Source: Phycisphaerae bacterium (GTDB lineage: Bacteria; Planctomycetota; Phycisphaerae; UBA1845; PWPN01). Taken from it: 50,178 nt of DNA. The DNA lies in contig JAUCQB010000146.1 in assembly GCA_030372985.1 (NCBI GenBank), positions 1-50,178 of the forward strand. The letters are read 5' to 3'. Every line of letters begins with the position of its first letter. Position 1 is the stretch's first letter. A program made the position numbers and the translations under genes. The notes under the pieces were generated by a model. That model did no database searches and had not been told where the DNA came from. It worked only from the letters and a program-made list of their open reading frames with translations. Positions 9,431 to 16,700 of the stretch are shown here, piece after piece.

Positions 9431-9454
9431 GGCCCCAGAAGGGATTCTGGGGCC
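9431..9454. repeat. perfect 10-bp hairpin
   Basis: GGCCCCAGAA (9431-9440) and TTCTGGGGCC (9445-9454) are exact inverted copies around the four-base loop GGGA. No T tract follows on either strand, so a classic intrinsic terminator is not supported. It lies about 230 bases beyond the stop codon of the five-gene operon and could protect the 3' end of that transcript. Confidence 0.7.
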
Positions 9455-9530
9455 AGCGGGAACCGGATTCTGGGGCCAAGGGGAACGGGTTCTAAGGCCA
9501 GCGGATACTGGGGTCAGCCGATCCCAGAAT
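9442..9530. repeat. imperfect 22-23-base tandem repeat
   Basis: Two units, 9442-9464 and 9465-9487, each begin GGATTCTGGGGCCA and differ at a few positions. A third, more diverged unit runs 9488-9509 and a fourth partial one follows. The units lack spacers, so this is not a CRISPR array. Part of the first unit also forms the right arm of the adjacent hairpin. Confidence 0.7.
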
Positions 9531-9681
9531 GGATTCCGGCGCCGGCGAGCCGATCGTCGATTCCCCACCTGCAAGTCGCGAGTAGGGCACCCGGTCCAGA
9601 GAGGATAGGGTACCCGTCTACCGTCGCAAATGCACCAAGATAGCTTATGCCACCACCGAAAAAGAGCCGCGTCCCCTTTTT

Positions 9682-11274
9682 TCAGGCGGTGCCCAAGATC
9701 GCGTCGACCTGCTCCCGATCGACGTCCATGATGTAGCGAATGCCGCTGATCGCCGCCGCCTCGTGCGTCAGGGCCGCCAGGTCGTCGCGGGACAGATGTT
9801 TCATGGAGAACTTCCGGCTGCCGGCCATGAGCTGACGCAGGCCCTGGTCCAGGCGTTCGTAGTAGGTGTACAGGCCGAGCGCGCCGGTGGGGAGCTTATC
9901 GAATTCCTTGTCGCCCAATTCCCTTCGCAGCGACCCGGCCGTGACGAAGATCTCCTCCTTCGAGTTGCCGAACCGCTCGATGTAGACGGGCACCTGGTTC
10001 TCATCGATGGTGCGTCCGATGGTCTTGCCGACCATGGCTGCGGCGATGGGGGCGCGGGCCATGCCGACCAGCTTGACGAACGGCGCGCCCATGGCCAGCC
10101 CCTTGAAGATCTGGTCCTCGAAGGAGAACCCGCCGGCGACGGCCAGGGCCGGGAGATACTCGCCCTTATCGGCCAGCTTCTTGGCGTACTGGTACAGCAG
10201 CGAGTGCAGGTACACCGGCGGGACGCCCCACTCGTTCATCATGCGCCATGGGCTCATGCCCGTGCCGCCGCCGGCGCCGTCGACGGTGAGCAGGTCGAGC
10301 TTGTATCGCGAGGCGAAGATGACGGCCCGGGCCAGGTCGGCGGGGCGGTAAGCGCCGGTCTTGAGGAAGATGTACTTGGCCCCGGCCTTGCGGAGCTCTT
10401 CGATTCGTGCGGCGAAGGATTCCTCGGTCACCATGCCGACGCGGGAATGCCGCTCGAATTCCTTGAACGAGCCGCGCTGGAACTCCTTGATGACATCGGG
10501 ATTCGTGGGGTCAGGCAGAACCAGGTAGCCTCGCTGGGCCAGGACCTGGGCCTTCTCGAGATCACGAATCTTCACCTCGCCGCCGATGTCCTTGGCCCCC
10601 TGGCCCCATTTGAGTTCCACGCACTCGACGCCGAGTTTCTCGATCGCGTATTCCTGTGCGCCCAGGCGAGTGTCCTCGATGTTCGCCTGCACGACGATCG
10701 CGCCGTATCCGTCTCGCTGGTGGTCCTTATAGAGCCGAACGCGGCGTTTGAGGTCGGCCGTGTCCACGACCCGTCCATTCTTGAAAACAGACGCCGGATC
10801 CATGCCGACGACGTTCTCGCCGATGGTCAGGCCCGTCCCGGCCAAGGCTGCGCCAATGGCCAGACCCTCCCAGTTGTTCTTGGCGATATTGGTCGAGCCG
10901 ATGCCGGGGATGATCCAGGGACGGCGGAACTTGATGCCGTTGTCGTGGCCGAAGGTGACTTCCAAGTTGACGGCCGGGAAGATCGCCTTGTCGCTGTCGG
11001 CCTCAACGCCGTGGGCCCCGACGGCCGTTCCCATGATGTTGAAATGGGAGTAGTCGACGGGATAGGCCTTCTCGGCGGCCGTGGTGATGACGCCGAACGG
11101 CTGCGGATAGATGACCTCGTGTCCGCGATAGGCGCTCTTGCCGATCTCGCACATGCCGATGCAGCCATCGACGCAGGTTACACACATGCCCGAGGCGGGC
11201 ACGACCGATCCCTCGGTGCGGTTCTTGGTGAGGGTTGCCGCTGAAGCGTTGGTCTTGGAATACGTAGCGATCAT
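9682..11274 (-). CDS. FMN-binding glutamate synthase-like subunit lacking 3Fe-4S Cys motif
   Basis: A 530-residue protein of the stand-alone FMN glutamate-synthase family (GltB central and FMN-binding domains, no glutaminase domain). Family landmarks are SHFNIMGTAVGAHGVEA, ELKWGQGAKDIGGEV, LLTVDGAGGGTGMSPW and ALAVAGGFSFEDQIFKGLA. Two features are odd. First, the 3Fe-4S motif of classical GltB (Cys-His-x-x-x-Cys-Pro region) is absent: the equivalent stretch reads VGMARAPIAAAMVGK. Second, the N-terminus carries C31-x2-C34-x3-C38-x3-C42, which could hold an Fe-S cluster; only one other Cys occurs in the chain. The ATG at 11274 has AAGGAG nine bases upstream. It is the last gene of the five-gene operon, 22 bases after the iron-sulfur subunit. 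Glutamate formation is possible, but another FMN-linked two-electron reaction fits equally well. Confidence 0.85.
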   Translation of the reverse strand: MIATYSKTNASAATLTKNRTEGSVVPASGMCVTCVDGCIGMCEIGKSAYRGHEVIYPQPFGVITTAAEKAYPVDYSHFNIMGTAVGAHGVEADSDKAIFPAVNLEVTFGHDNGIKFRRPWIIPGIGSTNIAKNNWEGLAIGAALAGTGLTIGENVVGMDPASVFKNGRVVDTADLKRRVRLYKDHQRDGYGAIVVQANIEDTRLGAQEYAIEKLGVECVELKWGQGAKDIGGEVKIRDLEKAQVLAQRGYLVLPDPTNPDVIKEFQRGSFKEFERHSRVGMVTEESFAARIEELRKAGAKYIFLKTGAYRPADLARAVIFASRYKLDLLTVDGAGGGTGMSPWRMMNEWGVPPVYLHSLLYQYAKKLADKGEYLPALAVAGGFSFEDQIFKGLAMGAPFVKLVGMARAPIAAAMVGKTIGRTIDENQVPVYIERFGNSKEEIFVTAGSLRRELGDKEFDKLPTGALGLYTYYERLDQGLRQLMAGSRKFSMKHLSRDDLAALTHEAAAISGIRYIMDVDREQVDAILGTA

Positions 11275-11296
11275 TGAAACCGGCTCCTTTACAGGT

Positions 11297-11977
11297 CTAC
11301 CTGTCCTTGGATATCTCGCAGGCCACACAGGGGTCCATGTAGCACATCATGTCATCGAACTTGTCCTTTGCCTCGCAAGGCGGGGCGAGGTTCGCGCATC
11401 CGCCGCAGATGGCCTTGTCAGGCTCGGTGTACGTGCATCGCAGTTGGCAGGCTGGGCAGACATAGATGCAGCCGCCGCACTGCCGGCAGACCTCCGACTT
11501 GAGGTCGAAAGGCGTGCCGATGCTTCGCTTTGCGCCCCGGCCCCGGAAACCAATGGCCTTGGCCATCATCTGCTCCTCACACATCCGAACGCATCGCCCG
11601 CAGAGGATGCAGTCCTCATGCTCCTGCCTGAACCGCTGCTGTCGGATTTCGTGTGCTGAGGCCAGGTCCTGGATCGTCTTGGACTGCGGGCAGGAGGCGA
11701 GCAACAATTCGAGCACCATCCGCCGCGCTCGCAGTACACGCGAGGAGGCGGTGCGCACCTTGAGCCCTTCCTCGACGGGGTACGTGCAGGAGGTGACCAG
11801 ACGGGCTCTCGGGCCCTCGCCGATCTCGACCACGCAGAGGCGGCAGGCACCGTAGGGTGTCAGCCCTTCCATGTGACACAGGGTTGGGATCGGGAATCCG
11901 AGGAACTGCGCGGCCTCCAGAATCGTGGAGCCCTCCTCAACCGATACTTCCAAACCGTTGATGGTCAGGGTGATCAT
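11297..11977 (-). CDS. NuoG/HydA N-terminal-type iron-sulfur subunit with Cys-rich tail
   Basis: A 226-residue electron-transfer subunit. Residues 1-75 form a plant-type 2Fe-2S ferredoxin domain like the N-terminus of NuoG and of HydA, with C34, C45, C48 and C64. A 4Fe-4S motif follows, C123-x2-C126-x2-C129-x3-C133, then a second, C164-x2-C167-x2-C170-x3-C174. The tail adds C177, C181, C191, C194, C201, C212, C217 and C220, more than those two clusters need. No hydrogenase H-cluster or molybdopterin domain is attached, so the protein is a pure wire. The ATG at 11977 overlaps the preceding stop (ATGA, four bases shared) and has GGGAG seven bases upstream, indicating translational coupling. It probably links the NuoF-GltD flavoprotein to the GltB-like subunit (inferred). 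Confidence 0.87.
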   Translation of the reverse strand: MITLTINGLEVSVEEGSTILEAAQFLGFPIPTLCHMEGLTPYGACRLCVVEIGEGPRARLVTSCTYPVEEGLKVRTASSRVLRARRMVLELLLASCPQSKTIQDLASAHEIRQQRFRQEHEDCILCGRCVRMCEEQMMAKAIGFRGRGAKRSIGTPFDLKSEVCRQCGGCIYVCPACQLRCTYTEPDKAICGGCANLAPPCEAKDKFDDMMCYMDPCVACEISKDR

Positions 11978-14900
11978 GCTGATGCTCCCTTTTGGGCCAT
12001 GCATTCGTGCTCGGCTTCCTTCTTGCGTCGGGTGAAGGAAAGGTCACACCTCAGACACCGCCGGGCCTCGGCGTGGGCCTGCTCGGCGGACAAAGCCATC
12101 TCGACCTCCGCGAAGTTCTTCCTTCGCGAGTCGACGGGAATCGAGGCCGGCTCGGCACGAACCGCGGCCTCGCGCTCGTCCTCACCAACCTCGGCCGGCT
12201 CCAGCAGAACCTCGGGCAGTGTGATCCGTGGTTCGGGCGCGAGGGACTCGCCGCGAAGATAACGGTCGATGACCACGGCCACATGTTTGCCCGCGGCTAT
12301 GGCATCCGCCACGGTGTTGGGGCCGGTCACCAGATCGCCGCCGGCGAACACCCCTTCACGATTGGTGGCGAAGGTTCGCGGGTCAACATGCAGTCGGCCA
12401 CCCTTGCCGACTTGAACGCCCATCGGGGCCAGACAGTCGCTGTCCGGACGTTCGCCGATGGCGACGATCAGGGTGTTCAGTGAGATGCTGAACTCCGAGC
12501 CCGTCATGGGGATCGGGCTGCGACGCCCGCTGGTGTCGATGTCGCCCAGGCGGTTGCGAATACACTCGATACCGACGAGACGGCCTGCCTGGGAGTAGAT
12601 CTTCACGGGTTCAACCATCGTCTCGACGCGGATGCCTTCCCGCATGGCGGCTTCGATGTAGCGAATCTTCACTGGCGATACCAGCGTTTCGAGCCTGATG
12701 CCCTCCTCGATGGCCGCCTCGACCTCCTCGGCATAGGCGGGCATCTCCTGGTCGGTCCGGCGATAAAGGAGGCTGACCGATTGGACGTTCTCCTGACGGA
12801 TGGCGACGCGTGCGGCGTCCACCGCGGAGTTTCCGCCCCCAATGACCGCGACATGTCCGCCGGCCAGTTCCTCGCCGCGCAGGTTGAACGCCTTCAGGAA
12901 CTCCATTGAAGAGTAGACGCCGGAGATGTTCTCTCCCTGGAGATCGAGCTTCCAGCTCTTGTCTGCGCCCATGGCGAGGAAGACCGCTTTGAATCCGTCG
13001 GCGAAGAGTCCGTCGACGGTGATGTCGCGGCCGAGCCTGGTCGAGCACTTGAGGGTGATGTTGTCATCCAGCAAGGACTCGATTTCCTGCCGCACGATAC
13101 TCCGGGGCAGCCGGTAGGAGGGGATGCAACTGATCAGCATTCCGCCCGGTTCGGCCTCTGCCTCGAATAAGGTGACCTTGTATCCGAACCGCGAGAGGTA
13201 GTGTGCGGCTGCGAGCCCGGCCGGGCCGGCGCCGACCACGGCCACCTTGGCGGTCTTCTTGCCGGCCGTCGCGATCTTCGGAGGCTTGTAGGCCGTGGGG
13301 CTCACGCGATCGGTGACGAATCGCTTCAGGGCCCGAACGCCCAACGGCTCGCCGCCGCTGACGCCCAACTGGCATCGTTGCTCGCACTTGCGATCGCAGA
13401 CTCGGGCGCAGACGGCGGGGAACGGGTTGGCCTCGCGGATGACCTGGTAGGCTTCCTCGTATCGCCCCTTCTCGATGAGCGCGACGTAACGCCAGGCTTC
13501 GGTGTCCATTGGGCAAGCGGCCTGGCAAGATGCGCCCACCAGCTCGCCGCATACGAAGGCGTCGCACTTCTTATCGACCACGTGCCGTTCGTACTCGTCG
13601 CGGAAGTAGCGGAGCGTGCTGAGCACCGGGTTGGCCGCCGTCTGGCCGAGGCCGCACATCGTGGTGTCTTTCACCGCAAGCGCCAGCTCTTCGAGCAGCT
13701 CGATGTGTTCGGTTGTGGCCTTTCCTTTCGAGATGTCGTCGAGGATTTCGTGCATCCGCTGGGTGCCTTTGCGGCAGGTGAAGCACTTGCCGCACGACTC
13801 ATCCTTGAGGAAGTTCATGAAATACTTGGCGACGTCCACCATGCAGGTGTTCTCGTCCATGACGATCATGCCGCCCGAGCCCATGATGGACCCGGCTTGG
13901 GCGAGGCTGTCGTAGTCGATCGGCAGGTCGAAGCGGTTTGCCGGGATGCACCCTCCGGAGGGTCCGCCGGTCTGGACCGCCTTGATCCGGGCTTTGCCTA
14001 CCGGCCCGCCGCCGATGTCGTAGACGATCTCACGGATGGTGATGCCCATCGGCACCTCGACCAAGCCGGTGTTTTTGATCTTGCCGACCAGGCTGAAGAT
14101 CTTGGTGCCGGAGTTGTTCTTCGTGCCGATCTTCGCGAATTCCGCGGCACCCTGGCGGATGACAACGGGGATGTTGGCCCAGGTTTCGACGTTATTGATG
14201 GCCGTGGGTTTGCCGTCGATACCCTTCTGGATCGGGTACGGCGGGCGCTGTCGCGGCTCGCCCATCTTGCCCTCGATGGAGCGGATCAGGGCCGTCTCTT
14301 CGCCGCAGACGAATGCCCCGGCCCCGCGGACGACCTTGATGTCAAAGGAGAAGCCGCTGCCGAGAATGTCCTGGCCCAGGAGCCCGCATTGCCGAGCCTG
14401 TTCAAGGGCGGTTTGCAGGTGTTTGATGGCCAAGGGGTATTCGTCGCGGACGTAGACGATGCCTTCCGTGGCTCCGGTGGCACAAGCCCCGATGAGCATT
14501 CCCTCGATGATGCTGTGGGGGTTGCCCTCCAGGACACTGCGGTCCATGTAGGCCCCCGGATCACCCTCGTCGGCGTTGCACACGAGAAACTTGCCGCGCT
14601 TGGAGGATTGGGCCGCGAGCATCTGCCACTTTCTCCCTGTGGGGAAGCCGCCGCCGCCCCGGCCTCGCAGGCCTGAGTTGACCACTTCCTGAAGCAGCCA
14701 CTCAGGATCTCCTCGCTCGAGCACTGCCACAAAAGCGTCGTACCCGCCGACATCGATGTAGTTGTAGATTCGGATCGGATCGACCTGCTCGTTGGAGCCC
14801 AGGACCCGCCGAACCTGTCTGCTGAAGAAAGGGATGTCGTCCTGTTTCTCGATGGGTTCGCCGCTGGTCGGATCGGCGAACAGCAAATCGGTCAGAACCT

Positions 14901-15216
14901 CGCCTTTGGCAGCGGCCTCGATGATACGAACCATGCCTTCGATCGTGACCTTGGGGTAGAAGGTCCGCCGCGGCTCGATCAGCACCGACGGCTCCATCTG
15001 GCAGAAGCCGTGGCATCCGGTGATCCGCAGTCGGACCTTGCCTGTGAGCTTCCTCTTGAGGATCTCCCGCTTTGACACGCGGATGAGATCTCCGGCCGCG
15101 CTGGCCAGGCCGCAGGTCCCGGTCGGGATCACGATTGTGGTTGCGTTCGGGTCTCGGGTGGTGAGCAACCGATGCCGCAGCAACCGGAATTCCTTGGTCG
15201 ATCTCAGCTCTTGCAT
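11974..15216 (-). CDS. NuoF/HydB-GltD fusion flavo-iron-sulfur oxidoreductase
   Basis: A 1080-residue soluble fusion. Residues 1-110 are a thioredoxin-like domain (C35, C68, C72). Residues 120-545 are the 51-kDa NuoF/HydB domain: NAD loop RGRGGGGFPTGRKW (184-197), FMN motif NADEGDPGAYMDR (214-226), SLBB region near 370-415, and N3-type cluster C475, C478, C481, C521. A HydB-like HVVDKKCDAFVC segment (545-556) leads not to a ferredoxin tail but to a GltD/NfnB-type module: Cys-rich helical domain (C564, C568, C603, C607, C611, C615), FAD site VGAGPAGLAAAHYLSRFGY, NAD(P) site IGGGNSAVDAARVA (792-805) and FAD-closing motif GVFAGGDLVTGPNTVADA. Residues 833-874 are an internal tandem duplication. 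The chain thus carries FMN, FAD and two predicted pyridine-nucleotide sites, suited to electron bifurcation (inferred). The ATG at 15216 has only a weak ribosome binding site. Confidence 0.92.
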   Translation of the reverse strand: MQELRSTKEFRLLRHRLLTTRDPNATTIVIPTGTCGLASAAGDLIRVSKREILKRKLTGKVRLRITGCHGFCQMEPSVLIEPRRTFYPKVTIEGMVRIIEAAAKGEVLTDLLFADPTSGEPIEKQDDIPFFSRQVRRVLGSNEQVDPIRIYNYIDVGGYDAFVAVLERGDPEWLLQEVVNSGLRGRGGGGFPTGRKWQMLAAQSSKRGKFLVCNADEGDPGAYMDRSVLEGNPHSIIEGMLIGACATGATEGIVYVRDEYPLAIKHLQTALEQARQCGLLGQDILGSGFSFDIKVVRGAGAFVCGEETALIRSIEGKMGEPRQRPPYPIQKGIDGKPTAINNVETWANIPVVIRQGAAEFAKIGTKNNSGTKIFSLVGKIKNTGLVEVPMGITIREIVYDIGGGPVGKARIKAVQTGGPSGGCIPANRFDLPIDYDSLAQAGSIMGSGGMIVMDENTCMVDVAKYFMNFLKDESCGKCFTCRKGTQRMHEILDDISKGKATTEHIELLEELALAVKDTTMCGLGQTAANPVLSTLRYFRDEYERHVVDKKCDAFVCGELVGASCQAACPMDTEAWRYVALIEKGRYEEAYQVIREANPFPAVCARVCDRKCEQRCQLGVSGGEPLGVRALKRFVTDRVSPTAYKPPKIATAGKKTAKVAVVGAGPAGLAAAHYLSRFGYKVTLFEAEAEPGGMLISCIPSYRLPRSIVRQEIESLLDDNITLKCSTRLGRDITVDGLFADGFKAVFLAMGADKSWKLDLQGENISGVYSSMEFLKAFNLRGEELAGGHVAVIGGGNSAVDAARVAIRQENVQSVSLLYRRTDQEMPAYAEEVEAAIEEGIRLETLVSPVKIRYIEAAMREGIRVETMVEPVKIYSQAGRLVGIECIRNRLGDIDTSGRRSPIPMTGSEFSISLNTLIVAIGERPDSDCLAPMGVQVGKGGRLHVDPRTFATNREGVFAGGDLVTGPNTVADAIAAGKHVAVVIDRYLRGESLAPEPRITLPEVLLEPAEVGEDEREAAVRAEPASIPVDSRRKNFAEVEMALSAEQAHAEARRCLRCDLSFTRRKKEAEHECMAQKGASA
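12595..12720 (-). repeat. 66-base in-frame tandem duplication inside the GltD domain
   Basis: Residues 833-854 and 855-874 of the fusion protein are diverged copies: EAAIEEGIRLETLVSPVKI and EAAMREGIRVETMVEPVKI. Fourteen of 19 positions agree. The DNA copies have drifted, so the duplication is not recent. Classical GltD has this segment once, from memory of the family. Confidence 0.85.
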
Positions 15217-15272
15217 GAGGGATTCCCGCACTGGCCGAAGGTCCACGCACGTGCAGCGAAGGACTCGGCGAC

Positions 15273-16169
15273 CTATCCGTTCACACACTCCAGGTCCAGT
15301 CGTTGACTGTGACAGCCCCGGCGTCGACACACATAGACCATTCCACCGCCGTGGACGGCCAGTTTCGCCACGGGGGCACCGCAGTGGCCGCACGTCCAAT
15401 CGCCGGCTAACTCTCCCTGGCAGCGCGGGCAGAAGAGCTGGCACACCGTCCCCTCGGGGATCTCCAACTCGCAGCTCACACCGCTGCCGCCATACAGCGA
15501 GGACAGGTGACACGAGCCGATCGCGTTCTCAGTGGCGATGGTCATTCGCGCCGATGGCAGCCCGTCAATGAGGGTGCCGGCGTTCATCAGGCTGTGATTG
15601 CACCGGGGACAACTGACCTCGATGGGGAAGGCGCCGTCGCCGGTGTCGGCTTTCTCGACGCCCGCGGACGCGTCATCGAGCAGTTGCCGGATTCTCGACC
15701 GTCCCACCTTTGAGAAGTATCGGCCATCGATGACGACAACCGGCCCCAAGGCACAGGCTCCGAGGCAGTTGACGGTCTCCAGGGTGAACTGGCCGTCCGG
15801 CGTGGTCTGTCCGGCTTGGATGCCGAGCTGGCGTTCAAGCTCTTCAACCACCCGGGGCGCGCCCCGGACGTGACAGGCCGTGCCGAGGCACGCACAGACC
15901 AGATGCCTGCCCCGCGGGACCAGGCTGAAGGCGCGGTAGAACGTGGCGATGCCGTAGACGTCCACCAGCGATCGGCCTGTTTTCTCGCTGACGATTCTCA
16001 GGGCCTCTTCGGGGAGATATCCGTAGCTGTCCTGTATCTCCTCGAGCATGGCGATCAGGCCGCCCCGGTCGTGGTGATGGCCGGCCAGTATTCGCAGGAT
16101 CTCCTGCCGATTCACCTCCTTCGGAACCGGCGGTCCTTCCTGATTCGCAGTCATCGCTGCCTGGGTCAT
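15273..16169 (-). CDS. NuoE/HydC-type 2Fe-2S subunit with zinc-ribbon C-terminal extension
   Basis: A 298-residue protein. Residues 20-170 are a NuoE-like (24-kDa, HydC) thioredoxin-fold 2Fe-2S subunit with C94-x4-C99 (ACLGTACHVRG) and C135-x3-C139 (NCLGACALGP), the normal cluster ligands. NuoE pairs with NuoF and passes electrons from FMN. The remaining 120 or so residues are not part of ordinary NuoE: they contain four Cys pairs, C187-x2-C190, C247-x2-C250, C260-x2-C263 and C281-x4-C286, which look like one or two zinc ribbons. The ATG at 16169 lies one base beyond the stop of the preceding gene, with GAGGAG ten bases upstream inside that gene's last codons. The tail may dock the small Cys-rich protein or nucleic acid; nothing in the sequence decides this. 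Confidence 0.9.
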   Translation of the reverse strand: MTQAAMTANQEGPPVPKEVNRQEILRILAGHHHDRGGLIAMLEEIQDSYGYLPEEALRIVSEKTGRSLVDVYGIATFYRAFSLVPRGRHLVCACLGTACHVRGAPRVVEELERQLGIQAGQTTPDGQFTLETVNCLGACALGPVVVIDGRYFSKVGRSRIRQLLDDASAGVEKADTGDGAFPIEVSCPRCNHSLMNAGTLIDGLPSARMTIATENAIGSCHLSSLYGGSGVSCELEIPEGTVCQLFCPRCQGELAGDWTCGHCGAPVAKLAVHGGGMVYVCRRRGCHSQRLDLECVNG

Positions 16170-16170
16170 A

Positions 16171-16509
16171 CTATCGATACTCCTCGCAGTGCCAGACTCC
16201 GCCCTGCGGTTTGGGCAGAGTGCAGGTTCGAGCGTTTTCGCAGTTCACGCACAGGCCGATGTGGCCGTTAGCGCTCCATTTCTGGCTCGGCTTCTCTTCG
16301 GCCTGGTCTGGCTCCGCGGTAGATAGGGCGCCGAAGACCACGAACTCCTCGCAGAAGAAGATGGGGCGTCTGGGTCTGGTCCGCCCGTCGCATGCGTTCC
16401 CGTTGTCGCAGTTCGAGCAGAGGTCCCGGTATTGCCCGGTGGCCTCGAATCGTCGCATGGCGTCTGTCGTAGCACTTGCACGGTTCGAGCGGGGGTCCTT
16501 GATCGGCAT
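16171..16509 (-). CDS. small Cys-rich protein with a duplicated four-Cys motif
   Basis: A 112-residue protein of no family I recognise. It contains two copies of one motif: C31-x2-C34-x5-C40-x12-C53-E-E-F and C87-x2-C90-x5-C96-x11-C108-E-E-Y, separated by an Ala/Glu-rich linker. Each copy could bind one zinc ion or one Fe-S cluster. Residues 11-28 may form an amphipathic helix. The ATG at 16509 has a strong AAGGAG seven bases upstream, and the gene ends one base before the NuoE-type start, so it is the first gene of the operon and very probably part of the same system. Possible roles are a redox partner, a cluster-delivery factor or a zinc-dependent assembly protein, all of them guesses. Confidence 0.8.
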   Translation of the reverse strand: MPIKDPRSNRASATTDAMRRFEATGQYRDLCSNCDNGNACDGRTRPRRPIFFCEEFVVFGALSTAEPDQAEEKPSQKWSANGHIGLCVNCENARTCTLPKPQGGVWHCEEYR

Positions 16510-16596
16510 GATTCAGCTCCTTAGCAGCAGAGACTCCCGATGGTCTTGTCCAAGCCTCTGTGCGGCTGTGACGCGGTCCACGACCCAGGAAAGGAG

Positions 16597-16615
16597 ACGA
16601 AGCTCAATGCTTCGT
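16597..16615 (-). promoter_or_regulatory. leader hairpin
   Basis: ACGAAGC (16597-16603) and GCTTCGT (16609-16615) form a perfect 7-bp stem with loop TCAAT. It lies just downstream of the transcription start expected from the -24/-12 element, about 90 bases before the first start codon, so it would sit at the 5' end of the message. Confidence 0.5.
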
Positions 16616-16629
16616 GACGGCAGGGTATT

Positions 16630-16645
16630 AGCATCTTGTCTGCCA
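16630..16645 (-). promoter_or_regulatory. candidate sigma-54 (-24/-12) promoter
   Basis: On the minus strand the bases read TGGCAGACAAGATGCT. The invariant GG and GC have the required spacing for the consensus TGGCAC-N5-TTGC, with mismatches at the last base of the -24 box and the first base of the -12 box. Transcription would start near 16619, about 110 bases before the small Cys gene. The gene immediately upstream encodes a sigma-54 activator, which raises the likelihood. Confidence 0.5.
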
Positions 16646-16700
16646 CAACCGATTCCCGGCCGGGTTTGAAGAGCTGACAACTGACGTAAGTATTTAATTG

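Larger units (their letters stand above)
9155..9681. other. intergenic region with hairpin and imperfect short tandem repeats
   Basis: This 527-base gap lies upstream of the minus-strand glycosidase-like gene and downstream of the glutamate-synthase-like gene. No gene is evident. It contains a perfect 10-bp hairpin at 9431-9454 and about three and a half imperfect 22-23-base repeats from 9442 to about 9530, listed separately. The promoter of the glycosidase-like gene should also lie here but I could not place it. Confidence 0.5.

Noticed and set aside
9442..9530. Short tandem repeats as a CRISPR array
   Set aside because: Units are directly adjacent with no spacers, diverged, and no cas gene is present.
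11297..16169. Operon as an [FeFe]-hydrogenase (HydABC) or respiratory complex I
   Set aside because: There is no H-cluster domain in any subunit and no membrane or NuoCD-type subunit; the iron-sulfur subunit stops after 226 residues.
16607..16669. Plus-strand 20-codon frame with an AAGGAG upstream
   Set aside because: It lies opposite the operon leader, is very short and resembles nothing; the hairpin and promoter reading explains the region better.
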